Source of the DNA: Chara braunii
Taxonomy: Eukaryota; Streptophyta; Charophyceae; Charales; Characeae
DNA: 64,000 nt
Reading direction: 5' to 3'
Assembly (NCBI GenBank): GCA_003427395.1
Contig: BFEA01000015.1
Location: forward strand, 4,567,584-4,631,583
The notes under the pieces are model-generated. The model had not been told where the DNA came from. It saw only the letters and a program-made list of their open reading frames with translations, and did no database searches. Position numbers and translations under genes: made by a program. Shown here piece by piece: positions 44,231 to 55,256 of this stretch (positions within the stretch are counted from its first letter, which is position 1; each line of letters opens with the position of its first letter).

Positions 44231-45455
44231 TTGAAAGGAGAAGAGGCCGGATTCATAAGAGACACGGCAAAAGAAAAGTATAAGACCTATAACGAGTTAA
44301 GGAAGGTGGACGAGAAGCAAAAGGCCAAAGATGGAAGTCTCAAGATCTGCGAGGGTGAGGCAAAAAAACGAGGACAGGAGGTCCTACAAGGTAGCTCCCC
44401 CTTGCAACCCAATGCCGGCCGACAGAAAGTGTTACCTGATGCGTCGATCGGACCATTGGACGCAGGGCTCCTCGTGAACTTCAACATGCTCAAACTCGAC
44501 CAAGACTCGTTTCAGCGCAACCAGGAGTTTATCCTTCAGCGAATGGTAATGGCTATCGAAAAATTTGGTTTGGCGTTTCCTCCTCATTTATCTCATCCCC
44601 CTCCTCCCTCTCATCCTCCCCCGCATCCTCCTCCTCCTCCCCCTCCCCCTCCCCCTCCTTCCCCCTCGCATCCTTCGATTCAGCCTGCTCAACCTACCCA
44701 TCCTGCTGCTACGTCACAATTCAACCACCCCACCCCATTTTCTGCGCCCCTTCATCACAATGTTGAAAACAGGCCCAATGGTTCCTATAACCCACCCTGA
44801 TGTGTTGCTTCACCTCCTCCCCCTCCCCGTCCTAGACCTGACCGTGACGACGCTTCTAATCACTCATGTTCCCCCCCTCCTCCTCCTCCTCCACCTCCTC
44901 CTCCTCCTCCCTCTCCTCCTCCCCCGCACCCTCCCTCTCCTCCAACTACACGCAAGGCGTCGGCTACACCCTCTAATCCTACCCAACCTCCAACCCCTTC
45001 TAGACCGCAAACCCGCGCACAAACTCTCAATGCTACGATGTCTGGTGGGCAAGGTGTTGGTGCGACAGGCGGCACTAACAACACCCCTTCATCGAGCAGA
45101 CCTACGGGGAGACTGGCTGAAGTCTTCGCCTTTGTGGCTGGACATGCTAGATGAGTCTTTGGTTTCTTTTCAGCAGCTAGATCCTCCAACCTGGGGATTC
45201 GACAGAGTTCGGGAAGGTAAGAAAGTTGTTGACGCCTCGGTGAGTAAGGAAGGAAGAAACAGTACCTCGCCGACATGGAGAAGGAGCTGATGAAGGAGTA
45301 CAAGGCCGATCTCAAGGTCATGTGCCGTAAAGACAACATCAAGTACATCAACAAAAAACAAGCAGTTCATGAACTCGCCTTGCTCCGCACGCGAGATGCC
45401 TATGGTGACATCGAAGAGGAGGAGGAGGATGAACTCCTCAACGGAACAGGGTGAT
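44231..45455 (+). pseudogene. Proline-rich leader ORF with SAP-like end
   Basis: Frame 44231-44800 starts with a charged helical segment (KEKYKTYNELRKVDEKQKAK), then FQRNQEFILQRMVMAIEKFG, then a long Pro/His tract. After frame changes at about 44800 and 45180, it ends at 45453 with YLADMEKELMKEYKADLKVM, CRKDNIKYINKKQAVHELAL, LRTRDAYGD and an acidic tail. The last block resembles a SAP-like helix-turn-helix. Located just before GIY-YIG in the same orientation, it may be the first ORF of the Penelope-like element. This is inference only. Confidence 0.45.
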
Positions 45456-45704
45456 CAGCAAGAGGAAAATCCGTCTTGATGTCTTTTGGGATAAAGGGTG
45501 ACTATGGCGACAGGCCTGCTCTACCCGTGTCAATAGGAAAAAAGGTAACATGAAAGGTGCCCAGTGCTCTGGCCTAGAGGTTTTAATAAGATTCTTCGTG
45601 CTTATGCTGATCGTTGTTGGTGCTATTAAGTGGGGTTATGAATTCGTAGATAGCTGGATAGATTTTGTGCAGCGTGGTCATGACATATGTTCGGGTGAAG
45701 GACG

Positions 45705-46205
45705 TTGAATCTATGTCCTGAGTTCTCAATGGTTCAAGGCTACCTACATAGTTCGACTGTGAGAGGAGTTACGGACCGATGGAAGGAACACGTCAGATTG
45801 GGGAATTCCAATATAAAGGGTAAAAACCACAAATTGAAAAGATGGTTGGAACGAACAGGGTGGGAATCTTACGTAGCCATTCCAATTTTCTATCCCTCTG
45901 AATCAGACCTTCGATTAACAGAATCATCCCTCATCTCTCGCTGCTCCCCATGCCTCAACACCAGGATGGGCAAGAAGAAAAAATCATGTCGAAGAAAAGG
46001 TCGTAAGGAAAGGAACGCCTACCATAGAAAATTAGATCAACTTCAACGGCTAATTAAGTGGTCTTTTTTGGTTGGTTCCTCGATTATTAAGCAGGATGCA
46101 ATTCATAGTTATTCTATCACTGAGAACCTGAAAGATTGTCTTGATAAGAACCCGCACTATGTCACTCTGGCATCAAGTGGCGGAGGATTCTTCCTCGATG
46201 TTTGA
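45705..46205 (+). pseudogene. GIY-YIG endonuclease domain and linker
   Basis: One open frame of 166 codons. Residues 9-35 read MVQGYLHSSTVRGVTDRWKE, where the Y-x-G of YIG is altered (YLHSS), with the family Arg and His retained. Residues 64-90 (SESDLRLTESSLISRCSPCL, then NTR) carry the catalytic Glu and the terminal Asn. A Lys/Arg-rich segment (KKKKSCRRKGRKER) follows, then a helical linker. GIY-YIG nicks the target for priming. The first strand of the fold is missing or in another frame upstream. Confidence 0.72.
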
Positions 46206-46989
46206 GGTAAACTAACTAAGTTATTCGGATGGTCTATCGTCGATTATAAGGACTCTAAGTATCTGATGAAATACCTGAAGCAGAAAATTTGTAATGGTAG
46301 TATTTTCATTTTTTTTGCAGATACGGATGAGTCGGAACCAGTGTGCTACATGCAAGGTCGTTTTGATATCTCTTTTGCAATTTCCTACTACGTGATCGAT
46401 GTTGTATTCATTTGAGGCTAAGGCATTAATAAGGTTGTTCAATATCATTGAGTTTTTTTCATCAAACCATACACAGTTTGTGTTGCATAATTTGTTTGAA
46501 ATATAATTTTAAAAAAAAGTTGGATTTAATTATACCTCACCAGTCGTGATTAAAATACAGTTCAGCACTCAGATCGAAAAGTCAAAATTTATAGATGTGG
46601 CTAAATTGATTATTAGGAAAATGTGTAAGTCTGACTTCCACTCAGATTTTATCATTTCTCGTCTGCGTTTTGTTTGGTAAAAAAATCGGAGTATTGGTTA
46701 GCGCATCCATAACCACCGCGTCTCCGCCTCCATTTCTTCCGAGTTCTGCACATGCAGTAGCTTCCCTGCCAATTTTTTCAGAAATGGTAATGGCCACGTA
46801 AAAGTCCGCTTCTCTAAGATACAAAAATTGCCCATGTTGCTTGGAAACTCTAAAAATATTATTTCCCCATCCTCCCAAACGTCCCTCACACAGATTAAGT
46901 ACGCCCTACGATAAGGACTTTCTAGGATTCCGGAAGTAGGACCCTCTGCATTTGGTGACCTTAAACAATGTTTAAGATCTGGATGCGAT

Positions 46990-48510
46990 TCATGGACGAA
47001 TCTCTCATTAAGTCTGGATGAATGGATGACAAAAGTCGATGGCTTGTTCATTGTCCCTATAGACCATAACGTCGGTGATTCACTAGCCTGTTGCATGAGT
47101 ATCTACTACGCTACTACGAGGCACTTGCAAAACTGTATTGGAAGAATAACGGGTTTCTTACCATATCACTTAGTGAAGAGCGTGTCCTCGAACTATGTAA
47201 AGATAGTTATGACCGCGTAAGTGCAAGTCGAATAGCCCACTAGAATCCCACAAGAAGACTAGGATGCTGCTACAATATACCCAAGCATAAAGATGTGTCC
47301 AAATGGCATCCGATCGCTCCTTCCTTCTCAGAACCTAACGTACGAGCATGCAAACTGATCTCGAGGGCAATAAATTTCCTACTATAGAATCTTCCTCGTG
47401 CCTCAAACTTTAATCTTAAGGCAATCAACATGTTGAAGGATAGGATAATATCTTTGGATCACAGATCAGTTAGGACTACCAAAGGCTTGTTGATATCAGC
47501 TAGCTACGACATCAAAGAAATGTTCACTGAATGTCCTTACGAATCTATTATCAGGGCTTTAGACGGGATCTACCACTACTATATCAGTATCGAGAAGAAA
47601 AATATCAGAGTTAAAAGACGGGGAAAAAAGGCGTCCTTTGGTAGCGAATCAGGGAAACATTATGGGTATCACTGAAATTTTAACAATTGATTGATTTTGT
47701 GAAATTCGACCTTAATCATTCCTTTTCCCGTGTCTCCAGCATGATCATCCAGCAGAAGATAGGTATACCTATGGGAAAATGCTCCAGTCCGGCTTTGGCA
47801 TGCCTACTGTGTTCTTACAGTGAGATTTGTTTTCTCAGCTCCATGGGATCTCACTCCAAGTATATCACGGGTCTAAGATTAGTGAATGATATCAGTGTTT
47901 TTATCCTGATGCCTACTCAGCATACATGAAGGCCACTATGCTTCTCAAGTCGTTCGAAGAAGCCTACGATGACAATTTTTCCCTCGTAAGAACGGATGGC
48001 AAGGAAGGAGGATGAGAATTTCTCGATTGTGTGATTAACAGTTCCAGAACGGATGGCATACATGAAGGCCACTATGCTTCTCAAGTCGTTCGAAGAAGCC
48101 TACGATGACAATTTTTCCCTCGTAAGAACGGATGGCAAGGAAGGAGGATGAGAATTTCTCGATTGTGTGATTAACAGTTCCAGAACGCCTCCACAACCTG
48201 TATTGCCGTCACCAAGAATCAAGACTTTAAGAATCAAGACTTTATCTGGAGTGATAATCCAATCCGAATCCTCTCGATGCAAGATTTTTAGTCAAACGGA
48301 CCCATGAGCCAGAAAAAAAGTATTATTAAATGTCACTTCAATAGGATTTACTCCCACTCCTCAGACCATAGACGAGTGGGGGTAGCTTTGCTTGCTCTAA
48401 GGAAAAAGCTGAGACTGAAGGGGTTCCCTAACAGATTATTTTTTAAGGCCCTTACAAAATTTTCCACATCCAAGGTTGGATGCTGGGATACTTGGGTTAG
48501 TATTTTTTAG
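46990..48510 (+). pseudogene. Penelope-type reverse transcriptase
   Basis: The pieces lie in successive frames: VDGLFIVPIDHNVGDSLACC (47035 on), YYEALAKLYWKNNGFLTISL and, past a stop, IPKHKDVSKWHPIAPSFSEP, AINFLL and LPRASNFNLKAINML. Then ISASYDIKEMFTECP (motif A, catalytic Asp at about 47508), QKIGIPMGKCSSPALACLL (motif B, about 47755) and LRLVNDISVF (motif C, with Asn for the first Asp). The thumb reads SHSSDHRRVGVALLALRKKL and LFFKALTKFS up to 48510. The sequence is typical of Penelope RTs, related to telomerase. It is inactivated by three frame changes, stops and a duplication. Confidence 0.85.
47920..48187. repeat. Exact 132-bp duplication inside the RT
   Basis: 47920-48051 and 48056-48187 are identical by eye over 132 bp, separated by GATG (period 136). 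The unit encodes the segment after motif C (YMKATMLLKSFEEAYDDNFS, then LVRTDGKEGG). Identity within an otherwise decayed gene points to a very recent event or an assembly error. Confidence 0.93.
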
Positions 48511-49447
48511 ATCGAACTAGGAAGAAACGGGAGCTGCTCCTTGAACCGGTAACCCACCCCAACCACTTTGCCTAGTACCTCAAAATCCTCTGAACGCAAG
48601 CCTCGCAGTCTTGCTGCCCTCCGTCTCGACCGTCGGTCTCTCACTTCCCGCCATCTCTACTAACCTGCAGCATCTCCTGTGTCGTGCCTGGGTTTCCCCA
48701 AATCTCCCTTCGAGTTTTTAAATCGGCTACTTTCATATCCCAAATCCACTCTGCGACATCCTCTTCCATCCGACTCTGTCCTTTTCCCAGCCCGTCATGC
48801 TCTCACCCCGACGTGACACCTCCTCCTACTACTATCTCCCAACTTGTGCCTCCTACCCTTCCCTTACTACCCCCCACCTTGCTTCCTTACCCGTCGCAGA
48901 CGGCGCTACACGTTTCCAATATCTCCACTTCTACCTTGCCACTCACCAAACAGGCTCCACATCCCCCCCTCCTTCCCCTCTTTCCTTTTCTTCCCCCCTT
49001 CTCCTCCCCGCTCTCTTCCTCCTTGTTTTTATCCCTTCCTTTTGTCATTCTTCCTTCTCAAAACGTTCTCAACGCCTTTCGTACTCAGATCCCACCCCTC
49101 CTTATTTCCCCCTCGTCCCTCACTATTCTGCTCTCAATGCCTTCCAATACCCTGTTACTTCCATATTTTTCATACCATCCTTGTTCCCCTCTTTTTCCCG
49201 CTCGTTTCTCACTTTATGACAAACATGACGATCTGGCAACAAGCAGTCCAACCATGCAAGTTTCATCTCAGTGCGAAAAGGATGACTTCGGGAATTCAGT
49301 CCCGTATGACACTTGGGAATACGGTTTCATACTTACAGTACGTTAGATGCAGACTAAACACGGGATCCACGATGGTGGGATAGGCTTCGATAACAGTCTT
49401 CGAGTATTTAATGGCGGTAAGTTATCATTCCCTTAAGCGCATCACAA
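48511..49447 (+). other. Pyrimidine-rich 3' region of the Penelope-like element
   Basis: No domain is recognised. Overlapping plus frames are open for 140-220 codons only because the strand is C/T-rich and lacks stop codons; the peptides are Ser/Pro/Leu/Phe low-complexity. Treated as a 3' UTR leading to the ribozyme. Confidence 0.55.
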
Positions 49448-49498
49448 GTCCTCTGATGATGGCTGCATGCGAAAGCAGCCAAAGCGCGGCGTAGGGAC
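49448..49498 (+). ncRNA. Hammerhead ribozyme-like motif, core degenerate
   Basis: Stem I pairs GTCCT (49448-49452) with GGGAC (49494-49498). CTGATGA follows directly at 49453-49459. Stem II pairs GGCTGC (49461-49466) with GCAGCC (49475-49480). Then AAAG stands where GAAA is expected (49481-49484). Next comes a tiny stem III (CG, CGG loop, CG) and the cleavage triplet GTA (49491-49493). Order and spacing are those of the type I hammerheads with minimal stem III known from Penelope-like elements. Two core changes (G12 to A, A15.1 to G) and an extra T at 49460 should impair cleavage. Confidence 0.7.
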
Positions 49499-49620
49499 GT
49501 CCGCGACGAAAATTTGTTTACGCACTTTTATTTATCAAATTTCCGATTTGCGCTGAGGGGTGATGCTCATGTGTGCTACTCTCCGTCTCCTTCTGTCGAC
49601 TACTCTCTCATTACTTGCAT

Positions 49621-49772
49621 ATCTTCTTCTTCTTTTTTTCTTCTTCTTCTTCTTCTTCTTCTTCTTCTTCTTCTTCTCCTTCTTTTTCTTCTTCTTCTTC
49701 TTCTTTTCATCTTTGAAGTTCTCTTTCTTCTTCTTCTTCTTCTTCTTCTTCTTCTTCTTCTTCTTCTTCGTC
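49621..49772. repeat. (CTT)n microsatellite
   Basis: About 150 bp of CTT/TTC repeats with two interruptions (49676-49682 and 49707-49722). All long ORFs here, encoding Leu, Phe or Ser on one strand and Arg or Glu on the other, come from the repeat. Confidence 0.95.
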
Positions 49773-50369
49773 CTCTTTCTATGTTCTCTCCCACTTTAAA
49801 CATTTGGTCACGAGACCAACAGAGGTTTTGCTGCCTACTTACATGATTGGCTTTAAACTAGTACTTATGTGCTCACTCATTCCAATCATTCAATATCGAT
49901 TTAACCACTGCGCCGCTTCGTGGATTGGTGGAACCGTATGTTTCTTCATTCAGCACCGGGCAAGCTTACTGCGGATTAACGAACGGAAGTGGCATTTCTT
50001 TTCTTTTCTTTTCTTTCCTTTCTTCTTTTTATTTCTTTTTATATTCTATTTTTAATATTTTTATACTTCTTTTTTATACTTCTTTCTCACTCCCTCACCA
50101 TATACCTCCAACCAACTATAGTCTTTCTTTCTTTCTTATCCTTCCCTCCCCCTCCCCCCTTCGTCATTACGGGTTCCCTTTCCTCCCTTTCTTACTTCGC
50201 TATATCTTTCTGCGTTGATTCTCTCGTTAAACGCGACGACAACGAACTGGTGTTGTGACCTGTGGAGCCACCAATCAAGTTGCGGCATTGTCAAAAGGAT
50301 GGCTGACAACGCGACACCGTATGGATGTTGCCACTACTGCAAGCAGTACGGTCAGCTGATGAGCGGGAG
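49773..50369. other. No gene seen
   Basis: Unique-looking spacer with T-rich tracts between the microsatellite and the second gypsy repeat. CTGATGAG at 50355 resembles a hammerhead core but lacks the partner strands. Confidence 0.5.
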
Positions 50370-52655
50370 GGAGGTGAGAATAGTGAAACATATGTAAGAA
50401 ATAGAGAAAATTTGAGATCGTAGATGAGGGGGATGATGGGGTTGGAGTAGGAGGAAGAAAGGGGGAGGGAAGAGTGACAGAATGAGAGAGAAAAGGATGA
50501 GAAAGATGGGGAGGAGAAGAGAAGATAATTGGTGGAAGTGAGTGAGTGAGTGAGGAGGAGAGGGGAGAAAAAGATGGTGGAAGATAGTGGAGAGGGAGAG
50601 GTATGAGACAGCGGTAGAAAAGGAATGGAGAGAAGTGGAGAAAAGAAGAGAGGAGAGTGGCGTAGGGTAAGAGATTAATTTAGTGGTAGAGTTAGAAAAA
50701 AATGATTAGAGGGTGGAGTGGAGAGAAAAAAAAAGGTTGGGAGAAAGTAAATTAGTGAGTAGGGAGTGATACCAGGCTCTTGGTTGGCCAAGAGCAGACA
50801 AGGTCAATAGGATCCACATGATCTTGGCCTTCAAGGTGGTGGCAGTCTACTACCGCAGCAAAAAAATAATAATATAGGGTTGGTTGAGATCTTGATCAAC
50901 CACCCTGATTACATAGTTGCACAAACCCCTAGCTAGGGGCGTCTTCACTGCTGTTAAAGTAGTAGGGGGAAAAAAAATAATAATAATAATCATCTGGGTG
51001 TGTTGAAATCTTGACCAGCCACCGAGATCCCACTGTAGTGCAGCCCCCTAGCCAGGGGGGTCTTCAAAACCCTCAACAAGTTGCCACGTGGCCCTGCAGA
51101 TGGCCACGTGCGCAGGCAGCAACAACCACGTCTTGGGGTTGGGGGGGGGCCAAGTAACAGCCCACCCGCTACTATCGTGGTGGTTGTTCCTCGCCGCTCC
51201 TTGACGGGAGGGAGGGAGCGGGGGTAAATAGTAGGTGTGACACTCTTCAACACCAATGAGCCACGTTATTTGTTCATATTGTAGCTTTGGCTAGTCTGTT
51301 AAAGCACTAACCACACACGCGTGAGCAACAGCTGCCCAGGTTCAAACCCTAGCAGTTGCACTCCCAGATCTTGATAATATATAATCCGAGAGCGAAGCGG
51401 CGCTGGGCGGCGGGGCAGCGTGGGCACGTGGCGCGCGGGGGGCTTGGCCTGGACGTTTGCGAGCATGTGTCATGACGGTACTCTCCTTTTTCGCTACGTG
51501 TACGTCTCTGGGCGCTGCTGCTTTTCCCGCCGTTTTTCGTGTTTTCGCTCTGAAAATTGGCTAAAATAAAGATAGTGAGATTACACATTTTTTCCACACT
51601 TGAGGAAAAGGGTGGGGGGAGCGGGGACCGTTCCCACTCTGATACTAGTGTGACGAACCCACCGGGATGGCAGTCCGTCAGGATCAAGATGAAGGGATGA
51701 GCACGGCGGAGATGGGGATGGAGCTGGAAGGGACATCACAGCTCCAACGCAGACTCAACGCGGACGTACTTCAAACTATGCAAATGAAGAAAAAAATCGA
51801 AAACAGACTGTTGTTGGGATATACCCCCAGCGGACAGACTAGACTGGATTGGACTGGTCTGATACCAATCATGGTAACGGGCAGGACTGGACTGGATTGA
51901 ATGAGCACACGACCTGTGTGGTCAGACCACCACCAAATCCGACAGGCCTGATAGGAAAAATAGCCAGATCGCCCTGGCTATAAGCCATGGCAGCCAAAGG
52001 CACGTTGCAGCCACTTAAATTATGCAATCTTTGCAGTCTTATATCTGGTCTCATACAACCAGCGGATGGGTTTAGGGGCGATGACAACTAGTATTGAAAT
52101 GTTTTTGCCACCAGTCGTTCACCATGTCCCCCCGGTTCTGTCTAATTCTCAACATCCGGCACGTCACCTTGATAGTGAGCTTAGAGAGTTGTTGAGATTT
52201 AGGGTTTGTGGCTCAGGATTGCATGGCGTTGTAGGGTTTCATTGCACTTCCATTGGGGCGAGGGGCAACTCTTAAATCGGGGTATCGGAACAGAATGCCG
52301 ATTGTTCTAATCCTTCCCCTCCCACCCTGATTGGATGGAGTCAATCTTTGTCAATCCACTCAAATGGATTGCTGCTCACACCCAGGTGTCCCTCTTTCCC
52401 AAGAGCATAATGCTCCACCAGCACATCATCTAGGCGTACTTGGTGGATCGAGCTCATTCGTGTTGGGTTATACTTCTTGCACAATCCAATCTCCTTCTCG
52501 TAATGTTGGTCCTTTGTGCAAAATAGGAAGTCGGGCAAGCGGCAAGACTTATAAAATTTATTTCAATGCCAGTTCAATAAGGTGGGAGTCAACCCATTTT
52601 CTAACAGGTGATGCTTCCCACCAATAGATGGAGCCCCCACTAGGTGTTCACGGTG
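50370..52655 (-). repeat. 2.3-kb repeat, copy 2 (gypsy LTR plus leader)
   Basis: Parallel to 41748-44055. It contains the GA-rich leader, the (AAT)n site (50980), the tRNA-like piece (about 51285-51360), an altered primer-binding site at 51637-51647 and the LTR from 51649. No gag or pol follows on its 5'-leader side, so it is a truncated relative rather than the partner LTR of a Penelope-containing element. Confidence 0.85.
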
Positions 52656-54440
52656 TTCGTTGTCGAGCTCATCGGTCCGACACCGTACGAGCGGGGCGGG
52701 ACCCTCCTAGCCGTGTCACACAGGAGTTGGTCTAATCCTCGTCGTGAATATATATGGAGCTTCCGCAAGCCGCTGCGGCCGAGAGCGCCAGCCATACCTC
52801 TCACGAACCCCTAGGACAGGATAGGGCCTACGTGAGGCATAGACTTACCTCCACCTTACGGGAGCTGTCAAATCCCCTTCGGTGGGCGTATCCCCGCCGA
52901 GCTACTGGTCCAAAGTACGAAAGTTAATCAACTGCAATCGCAGAGGTAAACCTGTCGAGGGCGTTTCTCGTTCGCTGTAGCATAGGGGGCACGCGTGGTT
53001 TTTACGCCTCTATCGGACCCGCACGCGAACCGACGCTTTGGGGGGCTGAGGTCCCAAGCGCGACCCGTCGCCGGTCGACTGGAACGTTTCCCACACACCG
53101 CACGCACACCACTCTAAATACATAAAATTTAGAACCCGCAAGTACACACGCATATACAGAACGACACAAACAAAACAATGCACATTATCCTACTATTCCC
53201 TTCAGTAGTCATCCCATAACTCTCTGATGCGGAGGTCGGATAGACGACGCGCGCAGGTCTTAGTATAAAACCGTGCGGACACAGGGCCTTCGCATATCGA
53301 CTAGCAATGCATGAATGCACAAGCAGTCGCAATGATGGCGTACTATGTAGTGCCCATAATCAAACGGTTCTTCGTGGATCCTGGTACCGCTTATGACACT
53401 CAAGTGTCAAACTGGAAGTATCGTGAGGGTCTACCCCTTCACGATATTCCACGGCTGAAGGAACAGTCGTGCGGCCTCCGCGGCACCTCCGGCCTTTAGG
53501 TTGAGTGTCCGGGTGGGCAGGGCAAACAGGCTTTGCGCGAGGAGTGATCCCTTTCATGCAGAGTCTATGGGTTGGGGTGTCATGGACAAGGACCTAGAAT
53601 CCAGGCCGGGACTAACGTCCTACTAAGAAATCTCTTTAAGAAGCATACATCAGACAAAGGAGGGTTTCCTCCCTTTCCCAATCTCAACCTTAATTAAACC
53701 CTTAAGCGTGGGCCCTTTGGCCACGCGAACACCCAATCATAAGTATATACATATGTATATATATATATATGTATTGGGGAATAAGTATGTGACGATCACT
53801 TCTCACAATCACAGTTGGACTCCTCACAACCATATATATGTATGTGATCGCAGGCAATCAAATTCAAAGTTTGAACCACAGAACATACCTGCAATCACAT
53901 CAAAGAGTCAACCAAAAGTTCACACACTCGGAGTCAACCTCAATCATTCCTTATACTCATACCCCTTGCTTTAGTCGTGCAAACCCCAACCTTTGTCCAA
54001 CCTTCCGTAATTAAATACTCGTTACCTTTGTTAAATGGCCATTCAATAAAAGTCTGGGTGAAAACCTTAATAAAACCATAAAAAACACCAGGGCTAAAGC
54101 CTTTTAGGTTGAGTATTGAGGATGAATTGGAGTTTAGTCGCAGACCGATGAATCGGCAACCGACCTGTTATCAGTGATAACGGAAGATGATCCTTGTAGA
54201 ATCAAGCTGAATCTAGCTCAAATCCTAAATCAATCGATCAAGAAGATTTGTAACACAAGACAGGCCAATCTGCAAGCTAAATTCATTAGTGTATGAAGAA
54301 TACAACTCCATAACACATTCGCACCCAAGACCCTTCTACAAGCTAAGCCTAGGCCTGCCTCTAAGCCAATGCCCAACGCAAGGCAGACCTATGGCAGCAT
54401 CTCCCTTATTTGGGGTGGATTGTCAGAGTCGCCACCTATC
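52656..54440. other. No gene seen
   Basis: GC-rich to about 53060, then mixed. There is a (TA)n-like stretch with ATATGTATATATA at 53748-53775. ORFs are short and without motifs. From about 54000 the composition becomes A-rich and leads into the structured arrays. Confidence 0.5.
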
Positions 54441-55050
54441 AAAATTAAGTCTAACTCCTCTAAACTAAGAAAAATTTGGCAACGTTTCTCGTAGGAAAAG
54501 TGTCTTCTCAGAATTTATTACAACTCAAATATGAAAACAAAAACCAAACTATAATTTTGGAAAGTCAAATTTTGTCTAACTCCCTGAATTAGTAAACATT
54601 TGGGGAACATCTCCTTTAGAAAGGTAGACTTCCCAGATTTATACTAATTCAGATAGGAACTAAGAAGTCAGACTTGAGTTCGACTTAGGACAAAGTTCAA
54701 CGGACCCCATAGATTTATAGAAAGTTCGGTAGCGCTTCCCGTAGAGAAAGTGTTATTCCAATATTTATACAAAAAGTTAAGCTAAAAAATTTAGAAAAAA
54801 CTTTGACTTCCCAAAGTCCAATTTTGTCTAACTTCTTGAATTAGCAAAAATTTGGGCAGCACTCCCTTTAGAAAAGGAGACTTCCTATATTTTTACTAAG
54901 TCGTGTATATAATTTAGACAAACTGAACTTTTGAAAGCCAAAATTATTGAACTTTTGAAAGCCAAAATTTGACTAACTCCTTGGTTTTGTAGAAATTTCG
55001 GCAGCGCTTCCTGTAGAGAAAGTGGCTTACCAAGATTTATACAAGACCAA
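54441..55050. repeat. Array of five diverged 123-145 bp units
   Basis: Cores start near 54474, 54604, 54727, 54852 and 54997 (spacings 130, 123, 125 and 145). Each has TTTGG-or-TTCGG, GCA(G)C, a small inverted repeat (for example CTCC, CTTT, AGA, AAAG, GAG at 54862-54879; CCTTT, AG, AAAGG at 54613-54624) and then CTTCC or similar plus ATTTATAC. Upstream of most cores is AAAGTCAAATTTTG with TCTAACTCC. No coding. Confidence 0.8.
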
Positions 55051-55256
55051 ATTGAAACTACCTCTTATCGCTCTAGCATGTGGCGAGTATCTAAAGCAAA
55101 CTGAAACTCAGACTAAGTAGTAACCTCATTCAGCCACATGCAAGACCAAACCACAAAGATAAGTACTCTCACCAGCCCAAAGTCAACCTTGTCAAACAGT
55201 AGTTCATAGTCTTTCAATGATTTATCCCCTTTATACCCAGCTTACATAGAGCGTAA

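Larger units (their letters stand above)
45456..49500 (+). mobile_element. Penelope-like element, GIY-YIG before RT
   Basis: On the plus strand a GIY-YIG endonuclease (45705-46205) precedes a Penelope-type RT (about 46990-48510), and a hammerhead-like motif lies at 49448-49498. Classical Penelope elements carry GIY-YIG after the RT. The N-terminal order is that of the Chlamys/Naiad group known from green algae and invertebrates. Four frames and several stops show decay. It lies between the two 2.3-kb gypsy repeats. Confidence 0.8.

Noticed and set aside
46698-47096. 132-codon minus-strand ORF
   Set aside because: It is antisense to the Penelope RT region, where the plus strand shows family motifs; no homology-like features of its own.
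49514-49846. Leu/Phe-rich membrane-like ORF
   Set aside because: Produced by the (CTT)n microsatellite.
50351-50370. Second hammerhead core (CTGATGAG)
   Set aside because: No complementary stem II strand or GAAA follows before the gypsy repeat begins at 50370.
52656-54440. rRNA or organelle DNA insertion in the GC-rich stretch
   Set aside because: No recognisable rRNA core segments or organelle genes could be seen in either strand.
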